DNA of 64,000 nucleotides from Candidatus Gastranaerophilales bacterium (GTDB lineage: Bacteria > Cyanobacteriota > Vampirovibrionia > Gastranaerophilales > Gastranaerophilaceae): positions 1 to 64,000 of the forward strand of contig CALVAX010000007.1 of assembly GCA_944325605.1 (NCBI GenBank). Direction: 5' to 3'. Positions 61,409 through 64,000 of the stretch are shown piece by piece (position 1 is the first letter of the stretch; each line of letters begins with the position of its first letter). Below the pieces are notes generated by a model. It did no database searches, was not told the DNA's origin, and saw nothing but the letters and a program-made list of their open reading frames with translations. A program made the translations under genes and the position numbers.

Positions 61409-64000
61409 ATGCGTGTAGAAGCTATCATGCCCGCCAATATTCATCGGGTGCATCAGAGCCGAAAACATTACGGACAAAAAGTCAGAACAAACTCAATACA
61501 AGCCGATACAGTGAGTTTTAAACCGCAATTTTCTATGATTACATTCACCGGAGGAGAACGCAATCTAAATCAGATAGCTTCATTTGCATACGAAAACAGA
61601 GGAACAGGACTTTCCGAAGATTATCAGGGCGGGCTTGGTGTTGTTACCTATGAAGCTCCGCAGAGTTTTATTAAACACGAAAATCTTGATGCCAGAAGTT
61701 TCATGCCTGCACACGAATTTAACAACCCGAAAGGCGGCTATGTATTTCTATGGACAAAAGACCTTCGTGACAAAAACGGCAAACTGCCGGAGCAAATCCC
61801 AGCCAACAGATTTCTGCATGCCTCCCCCGGAGTCAATCTTGATGAATTTGCAAAACAGCATAACTTCGACAAAAATGATTTGAAATATGTCATAATGAGT
61901 GAGCCGGATGGCAAAGAGGCTACAAGTTTAACCAAATATTGTATCATTGAACCAACAAGTGCCAGAGGCGAGATTGAAAGAATGTCCGATGATGACCTCG
62001 GGCAAATGCAGAAAGTATCTTTCGAAATTTTCAAGATTTCAAAAGAAAATCCGTCATACAACAAACTTAAAGATACTCCAAACTACTGGATATGGACAAA
62101 AGAACTTGCGAAAACTCCGAAACCTTACACGTACGGCTCCGGCGGAAATGACGGTATTGATGCCGAAATTAACAACTCTGACTACTGCCGTGCATATCTG
62201 CAAGCCGAAAGAATGATGGATACCGAAGAATTCGGCCACTGGAAACCTGCAAACCTCTGGGGACATGACAGACCGATTGCATCTTTGTATTCCCATATCG
62301 CAAGTCTTTCTGCAAGCGGAGATGACTACTACAACGGAACCCGTACACACTTTTCAGCTCACAACCCCGGACTAAACTATCAAGGACATACGGACAACCC
62401 GTTTGCTTTTGCTAGAATTCTCTTTGACAAAGATGATATTGAAGCTTTAAAACAGGTGCCGGAATTTGAACTTATCAATTCCTTCAGCAAAAAAGGCTGG
62501 CATAATCTTACAGATGAAGAAAAAGCGTTTACAAACAAAATTTTTGCTCCTTTTATCGGAAAATTCAAGGACTTTTTCAATACATATAACCTGACAAAAA
62601 TTCCTATTTTAGCCGCAAAAATAAATCCGCAAAATGTTACATTCGGAACAGTTTCGCCAAATTTTGACAAAGAAATGAAAAACCCTGATATGGATGTAGC
62701 TGCCGGAATTGGTGCTGAACTTAGAGAAATAGAAACCATCAGCCCTCTTAACGGTTCAACACCGGCTAATTTAGGTATTGATAACAATACATCTAATTTT
62801 GGACGCGGCAATAACGGTCTTTCCGAACATAAATCCGGATTTACACCAATCAAATATAACGGAAATAATATTGAAGAAGTAATTGCGAACAGAATAAAAA
62901 ATGCGCAATGGCTGACAGGACTTCTGGAAGATGCAGAAAAAGAAGGACGCGATGCTTTAAATAAAGTTTTCTTCAGCGATGCCCAAATTGAAGGCGGAAG
63001 AAGCGTGTTTGGAAGTTTATCCAGATTCAAGCCTGATGAAATGCTTATCATGGGCTGGGGGCGTCCGGATGAACAAAAAGGCTATCCGTACATGTACAAA
63101 GGGTTCCTTAAATTTTTGAAACGTGAAGATGTACCGGAAGAAATTAAACTCAAAGTTAAACTGCTTAACGGTGCTGGCGATTTGCCATGGGATAAAAATG
63201 CGAAAGATTTCAGACTTATTCAGGAAATTTTAAAAGAAATCGCAGAACTTGATGGCGGCAAATACAAACATAACGCAATGTATGTTGACGGACTGTTTCC
63301 GAACAAACTGGTTGCCTGTGCAACTCACTGCGGATTCACCTCAAGACGTGAGATGTGCGGAATTACACCGCTGGAAGCTAAAACTGCCGGTGTTCCTTAC
63401 CTTGCAACAAAAACAGGCGGACCTGTTGATTATACAAATGAATCAAACGGCTGGCTTACTAAAACAGCACCGGAAATGAACCCGCCTTTTGACGGTCTTG
63501 ACTGGGGTGCTTCTGCAGACGAAATTGACAACAAACGAATTGAACGTATTTCAGATGAAGTTTCAGACCTTTTAAAAGAGATAACTGATGAATATTACAA
63601 CCATAATGAAAAATACGTTGCTAAATGTAAGAAAAACATTGAAGAAAAACTTGACTGGCACAACAACAGTGAATTTAATAACGGAAAATCCGCAAACAAA
63701 ATGTACCGTGAAAATGTCTGGAAAGTCGACGAAGGCTGGGAGGCAAGAAATACTAAGCCTTTAAAACGACTTGTTGACAGAGTTAATCCGGCAAAAAAAT
63801 CTGCTGCTGAAAATACTGAAAGCCTTGATGCTGCACTTAATGCATTTGCACAAAAGATTCAGGAAATAATGAATAAAACAATGACCACGGTAGAAGAAAA
63901 CATGAAGAAACTATCAGAAGACATGATATCAAAATTTGAAACTACGGTTAAGACAACCGCAGAAAAAGCAGTTGAAGAAATTACAAATACAGTTAAAACG
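61409..64000 (+). CDS. glycogen/starch synthase-like glycosyltransferase (GT5-like), cut by the right edge
   Basis: One open frame of 864 codons with no stop before base 64000. Residues 1-50 carry two tag-like motifs, ADTVSF (32-37) and FTGG (46-49). Then ENRGTGLSEDYQGGLGVVTYEAP recalls the N-terminal KxGGLGDV of GT5 synthases; NLWGHDRPIASLYSHIASL lies mid-protein; and the C-terminal GT-B half has GWGRPDEQKGYPYM and FTSRREMCGITPLEAKTAGVPYLATKTGGPVDY, the donor-binding site with its Glu. It then continues as a Lys/Glu/Thr-rich coiled-coil (from about residue 800). AAGG precedes the ATG. Probable alpha-glucan synthase or a relative with an added coil. Confidence 0.7.
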   Translation, partial: MRVEAIMPANIHRVHQSRKHYGQKVRTNSIQADTVSFKPQFSMITFTGGERNLNQIASFAYENRGTGLSEDYQGGLGVVTYEAPQSFIKHENLDARSFMPAHEFNNPKGGYVFLWTKDLRDKNGKLPEQIPANRFLHASPGVNLDEFAKQHNFDKNDLKYVIMSEPDGKEATSLTKYCIIEPTSARGEIERMSDDDLGQMQKVSFEIFKISKENPSYNKLKDTPNYWIWTKELAKTPKPYTYGSGGNDGIDAEINNSDYCRAYLQAERMMDTEEFGHWKPANLWGHDRPIASLYSHIASLSASGDDYYNGTRTHFSAHNPGLNYQGHTDNPFAFARILFDKDDIEALKQVPEFELINSFSKKGWHNLTDEEKAFTNKIFAPFIGKFKDFFNTYNLTKIPILAAKINPQNVTFGTVSPNFDKEMKNPDMDVAAGIGAELREIETISPLNGSTPANLGIDNNTSNFGRGNNGLSEHKSGFTPIKYNGNNIEEVIANRIKNAQWLTGLLEDAEKEGRDALNKVFFSDAQIEGGRSVFGSLSRFKPDEMLIMGWGRPDEQKGYPYMYKGFLKFLKREDVPEEIKLKVKLLNGAGDLPWDKNAKDFRLIQEILKEIAELDGGKYKHNAMYVDGLFPNKLVACATHCGFTSRREMCGITPLEAKTAGVPYLATKTGGPVDYTNESNGWLTKTAPEMNPPFDGLDWGASADEIDNKRIERISDEVSDLLKEITDEYYNHNEKYVAKCKKNIEEKLDWHNNSEFNNGKSANKMYRENVWKVDEGWEARNTKPLKRLVDRVNPAKKSAAENTESLDAALNAFAQKIQEIMNKTMTTVEENMKKLSEDMISKFETTVKTTAEKAVEEITNTVKT

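Noticed and set aside
61584-63479. Several frames on both strands
   Set aside because: They are shadows of the single long GT5-like frame starting at 61409.

Overview
The window reads as a low-GC, Gram-negative, fermentative anaerobe. LpxK, an MCE/MlaD protein, Skp/OmpH and a two-partner-secretion pore point to an outer membrane with lipid A. Pyruvate:ferredoxin oxidoreductase and a three-gene electron-bifurcating [FeFe] hydrogenase point to H2-evolving fermentation; no respiratory or photosynthetic gene is present. Pseudopilins with the FTMAEVLITLGIIG-type N-terminus, a YidC with a large inserted loop, and many lineage-specific proteins with a short N-terminal 'TxSF/FTG' tag make me infer a non-photosynthetic cyanobacterial relative (Vampirovibrionia/Melainabacteria, Gastranaerophilales-like). 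This is inference from gene content; no database search was run.

Layout. 1-2.5 kb: repeat array at the left edge, then rplS-rbgA-rnhB. 2.5-9 kb: TPR protein, a long repeat-filled gap, mnmG, acyltransferase, small regulators. 9-13 kb: tRNA-Gln and tRNA-Asn, each with a duplicated 3' end, flanking a large zincin-like protein. 13-24.5 kb: Bax-inhibitor-like protein, MtaB, hypothetical proteins, PFOR, a RelA/SpoT-like protein, RlmD-like methylase, pseudopilin. 24.5-26.9 kb: tRNA-Val, tRNA-Ala with its repeat units, a CX5R phosphatase and an ADP-ribosyltransferase-like protein. 27-34.4 kb: ugd, ABC exporter, DUF1015, Cys/His peptidase-like protein, coaE, rluB-like, thioesterase, rubredoxin. 34.5-37.3 kb: tRNA-Pro with three repeat units, a truncated integrase, a ParDE-type toxin-antitoxin pair and small orphan genes, which looks like the remnant of an integrated element. 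37.8-45.8 kb: yidC, queA, transglycosylase, a second long repeat gap, mlaD, lpxK, and a second pseudopilin whose start lies behind a 13-base G tract. 46-54 kb: nth, DUF2339 protein, hydCBA. 54-64 kb: small secreted protein, Skp, TpsB, bioD-bioA, a 31-residue membrane peptide, zinc-ribbon protein, nucleoside transporter, and a long GT5-like glycosyltransferase cut by the right edge.

How the genes work together. PFOR yields acetyl-CoA and reduced ferredoxin; HydABC can combine reduced ferredoxin and NADH to make H2, which closes a fermentative redox balance. LpxK, MlaD, Skp, TpsB, Ugd and the MsbA-like exporter serve the envelope. BioD and BioA cover two late biotin steps. RplS/RbgA/RnhB, MnmG, QueA, MtaB and the rRNA modification enzymes are translation housekeeping.

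The most unusual signal is not a protein. At three tRNA loci (Pro, Ala, and a probable Leu at the left edge) there are short units, most of them beginning with a copy of the tRNA 5' end and all carrying a near-perfect hairpin whose arms change from unit to unit while the loop stays TGAGT, TAAGT or TGAAT. In several units the copied tRNA acceptor strand can pair with a complementary stretch downstream, giving a nested structure. At tRNA-Gln and tRNA-Asn the 3' end of the tRNA is duplicated instead, around a hairpin-bearing insert. I also see two MITE-like families with clear terminal inverted repeats, long composite intergenic repeats, and a possible phase-variable pseudopilin.
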